Shown: positions 62,147 through 64,000 of the stretch, in pieces
Numbering within the stretch: the first letter of the stretch is position 1
Layout: every line of letters begins with the position of its first letter
Assembly (NCBI GenBank): GCA_951812755.1
Contig: OX638329.1
Location: forward strand, 124,001-188,000
DNA from: an uncultured Latescibacterota bacterium
GTDB taxonomy: Bacteria > Latescibacterota > UBA2968
DNA length: 64,000 nucleotides
Direction: 5' to 3'
Notes under the pieces: generated by a model
Told to the model about the DNA's origin: nothing
The model's input: the letters and a program-made list of their open reading frames with translations, nothing else
Databases searched by the model: none
Position numbers and translations under genes: made by a program

Positions 62147-62833
62147 ATGATGATCCCCCTCAAAGACGAACACCCTTCGGGTCAGGTCCCCGTATTGATG
62201 ATCGGCATTTTGCTGAGCAACGTGGGCATATTTGTGTACGCGTGGTTGTTAGGCGACATCGGATCTCATGTATTTAACGCGCGATATGGGGCAATTCCCT
62301 TTGAGATCATGCACAGTGTTGACGCAATCTCTCCCACCCCCATCCCGATATATTTCACGCTATTATCCTCGATGTTTATGCACGGCGGCATATTACATCT
62401 GGGCGGCAACATGCTGTATCTGTGGATTTTTGGGAACAATATAGAAGCCGTGCTGGGACGTGCGCGGTTCTTGTTCTTCTATTTATTCTGCGGTGTGATT
62501 GCAACCCTATCACATGTGATTTCCGAACCGGCATCCACCATCCCAATGGTGGGTGCCAGTGGTGCGATAGCGGGGATCTTGGGAGGATATCTGGCGGCAT
62601 TCCCCGGCACGCGAATTTTAGTACTGGTATTTTATTTTGTCCTTCGCGTGCCAGCTCTAATCGTACTCGGCGGATGGTTTGTCATTCAATTGCTCAATGC
62701 CTCAAGTGCCAGTAGCACAAGCGACGTCGCGTGGTTCGCCCACATCGCCGGATTTGTCGTGGGCTATGTGCTGATGCGCCAGTGGAAGAACAAAATCCCG
62801 GCCAAAAGAGTATATGAGCAGTGGGAGTATTGA
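62147..62833 (+). CDS. Rhomboid-family intramembrane serine protease
   Basis: This 228-aa polytopic protease has about six membrane segments. The catalytic Ser lies in VGASGAIAGILGG (near residue 143) and the partner His in AWFAHIAGFVVGY. HLGGNMLYLWIFGNNIE is the conserved L1/TM2 part with the Asn that stabilises the oxyanion. The length suits the basic six-helix form. The gene starts 2 bp after the M23 gene, so both are translated from one mRNA. Substrates are unknown; a membrane protein with a helix-breaking segment is expected. Confidence 0.93.
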   Translation: MMIPLKDEHPSGQVPVLMIGILLSNVGIFVYAWLLGDIGSHVFNARYGAIPFEIMHSVDAISPTPIPIYFTLLSSMFMHGGILHLGGNMLYLWIFGNNIEAVLGRARFLFFYLFCGVIATLSHVISEPASTIPMVGASGAIAGILGGYLAAFPGTRILVLVFYFVLRVPALIVLGGWFVIQLLNASSASSTSDVAWFAHIAGFVVGYVLMRQWKNKIPAKRVYEQWEY

Positions 62834-62912
62834 AAAAAGGAAAGACGTAAGACGCGAGACGTAAGTACACCGCCCAACTCACCAGCCTCCAAGCAATCAG
62901 CAGTCAGCAAAA

Positions 62913-62945
62913 AAGTGGCGTGCCCTGAAACAGAGCACGCCACTT
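62913..62945 (+). terminator. Hairpin terminator-like structure
   Basis: AAGTGGCGTGC (62913-62923) pairs perfectly with GCACGCCACTT (62935-62945). The T-tract is poor, so it may be a stabilising hairpin or rho-linked stop after the rhomboid gene. Confidence 0.6.
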
Positions 62946-62964
62946 GTCGTAATATTTGGATTCA

Positions 62965-62989
62965 ATTGTCGTATCACTGATACGACAAT
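62965..62989. promoter_or_regulatory. Perfect palindrome, candidate operator
   Basis: Arms ATTGTCGTATC and GATACGACAAT (11 bp each) flank ACT. A further half-site TTGTCGTA lies at 62944-62951, 23 bp before the equivalent bases of the left arm. The palindrome sits between the plus-strand rhomboid gene and the minus-strand gene ending at 63098. Confidence 0.45.
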
Positions 62990-63097
62990 CTCGAAATCTG
63001 GAATACTCCTGCAAACTGCACCAAACGGTTAATAAAAAATAAGAAAGGTGAGTGTAAAACAAAAGACTTGTAGGCACAAAAGTCTGTGCTATATTTT

Positions 63098-63304
63098 TTA
63101 ACTCTTTTTGTCGTCGTCTGACTCTTTTTCCACGCCATTATTCGCATGAATGATTGACAAATCAATGTCCGGATATGCTTTTTTGATGGCATCAAGAATT
63201 TCTTGACGACCTTCTTGGAGACCTTCTTGGAGACCTTCTTGATGACCCTCTTCACGACCCTCTTCACGACGTTTTTCAAAGAAACGTTCCAGTGCCCAAT
63301 TCAT
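63098..63304 (-). CDS. Small protein resembling the C-terminal tail of Rpn/PD-(D/E)XK transposase-type proteins
   Basis: This 68-aa acidic/basic protein contains tandem EGxxEG tetrapeptides (REEGREEGHQEGLQEGLQEG) encoded by 12-bp units, then EILDAIKKAYPDIDLSI. Such (R/Q)EG repeats with a following helix form the C-terminal end of many Rpn-type (recombination-promoting nuclease) and related proteins of about 250-300 aa. The nuclease domain is absent, so it could be a free-standing tail or a remnant. The ribosome site is weak (AAAGAGA 6 bases upstream). Confidence 0.5.
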   Translation of the reverse strand: MNWALERFFEKRREEGREEGHQEGLQEGLQEGRQEILDAIKKAYPDIDLSIIHANNGVEKESDDDKKS

Positions 63305-63615
63305 GGTATCTCTTTATGTATCTAAAACCGATTTCGAACGATTGTATTCGTCCATAAATCTTAAAAAATGCTGACTATAACAGATTGCAGTGATTTCATT
63401 TGTCGCCAATGGGTCGGGAAAAGGATTTCCCTCCTACGCAACCATATGATGCGATATGGGGATCAGAAACGGACGCTGTTGGAGCGGCATCCTTGCCGCG
63501 ATCAGATGAAAAAAGGATTGCGGCCTACGTGACCACTGGAATCTAACCTGTTTATAGCTATCACTGCAAAACGTTACAATCAGAAAAAATGTAATGGTCT
63601 TGATCAAAATACAAA
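63305..63615. other. Intergenic region with a REP-like palindrome
   Basis: No gene is supported in these 311 bp. GCGGCA (63484-63489) and TGCCGC (63494-63499) form a perfect short hairpin related to the GCGGC repeats elsewhere, followed by a further GATTGCGGCC. Confidence 0.5.
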
Positions 63616-63792
63616 TCAACTTGCTTCGCATTCCGCAATAAATCTTTTCTTTTCTTCCTCTGTCGGTTCGGGATTTCGTATTTGTCTGGGAGCATGAGGG
63701 TCAAGAGCACGGACTGAGCCAATATCAGGATACAGTTTTCTAAGCCTTTCTTCTTCTTCGGGATTAGGATAAAGACTCTTTTGCGGTTTCAT
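63616..63792 (-). CDS. Small charged protein of unknown function
   Basis: This 58-aa hydrophilic protein has no membrane segment and is rich in Pro, Glu and Arg (NPEEEERLRKLYPDIG, EPTEEEKKRFIAEC). ATG 63792 is preferred because AAGGAGG (63798-63804) lies just upstream; the frame extends to 63867 only by overlapping the preceding gene. It follows the partial gene at 63803 by 10 bp, so the two form an operon. No family is recognised; a small antitoxin-like or accessory role is a guess. Confidence 0.55.
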   Translation of the reverse strand: MKPQKSLYPNPEEEERLRKLYPDIGSVRALDPHAPRQIRNPEPTEEEKKRFIAECEAS

Positions 63793-63797
63793 AAAAG

Positions 63798-63804
63798 CCT
63801 CCTT
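63798..63804 (-). promoter_or_regulatory. Ribosome-binding site that fixes the 58-aa gene start
   Basis: AAGGAGG, 5 bases before ATG 63792, overlaps the stop codon of the upstream gene, a sign of coupled translation. Confidence 0.6.
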
Positions 63805-64000
63805 AATCTTTTGGGGTAATGTGCCCCTGGAGATTATAAGATTCTTCAGAAATAAACCTGAACCCATCCCTTCGGTCTATGATTGCAATATGTATATCAC
63901 CACCAACCGTAGGCATAGAGTTTCCAAATTCTTGTACTCTGATCATCAGTTCAATAAGCCAATATACACAATTTATAGCATTTTGATCCGAAAAATCGCT
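63803..64000 (-). CDS. Partial gene entering from the right edge, unknown function
   Basis: The minus strand is open from base 64000 to TAA at 63803-63805, giving 65 C-terminal residues that include CVYWLIELMIRVQEFGNSMP and VGGDIHIAIIDRRDGFRFIS. No recognised family. The frame has protein-like composition and is followed 10 bp later by the 58-aa gene with a strong ribosome site, so it is probably a real gene cut by the window edge. Confidence 0.55.
   Translation of the reverse strand, partial: SDFSDQNAINCVYWLIELMIRVQEFGNSMPTVGGDIHIAIIDRRDGFRFISEESYNLQGHITPKD

Overview
The window looks like a chromosomal segment of a Gram-negative bacterium with an outer membrane. It encodes two autotransporter-type beta-barrels, a separate small outer-membrane barrel, a PpiD-like periplasmic folding factor, signal peptides and many periplasmic proteins. 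The gene mix (formylglycine-type sulfatase, enolase-superfamily sugar-acid dehydratase, PQQ-type sugar dehydrogenase with cytochrome c, secreted protein with a dockerin-like calcium-binding tail, large DUF6785-like membrane protein) recalls uncultured FCB-group lineages such as Latescibacterota. That placement is inference from gene content, since no rRNA or marker gene is present.

Region 1 (1-32.7 kb) is dominated by two giant surface proteins built from Calx-beta and related beta-sandwich repeats, each ending in a homologous barrel. The first is cut by the left edge of the window: its frame is already open at base 3. The second is complete (6908 aa, signal peptide to barrel). A PfkB sugar kinase and a sulfatase lie between them. 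Both giants contain nearly identical tandem DNA units (318, 336 and about 320 bp) and a proline-rich linker made of 15-bp microrepeats, so repeat number is probably evolutionarily labile. The second giant has a 520-bp upstream region with three consecutive stem-loops.

Region 2 (32.7-41.7 kb) holds an SDR oxidoreductase divergent from a mandelate racemase/galactonate dehydratase-like enzyme and a methyltransferase. A plastic segment follows: two tandem MITE-like elements, a small orphan gene, a DNA-methyltransferase remnant and an IS607-family element (TnpA serine recombinase and a TnpB without zinc-ribbon cysteines). Then come a cytochrome c-PQQ dehydrogenase fusion and a Panacea-type toxin-antitoxin pair.

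Region 3 (41.7-51.1 kb) has a polytopic membrane protein followed by a complete F1Fo ATP synthase operon (two small assembly-type membrane proteins, then a, c, b, delta, alpha, gamma, beta, epsilon).

Region 4 (51.1-64 kb) carries a decayed higBA module, a UDP-glucuronate 4-epimerase-like enzyme, small secreted or membrane proteins, NAD synthetase with a PpiD-like foldase, an M23 peptidase with a rhomboid protease, and small orphan genes at the right edge. Degenerate copies of the 3' ends of atpC and nadE are scattered between the genes here.

A family of short REP-like palindromes (core GCGGCTAA...GCCGC and GCCTGCTTAAGGCATGCAGGC) occurs in many intergenic gaps, including inside the atp operon.
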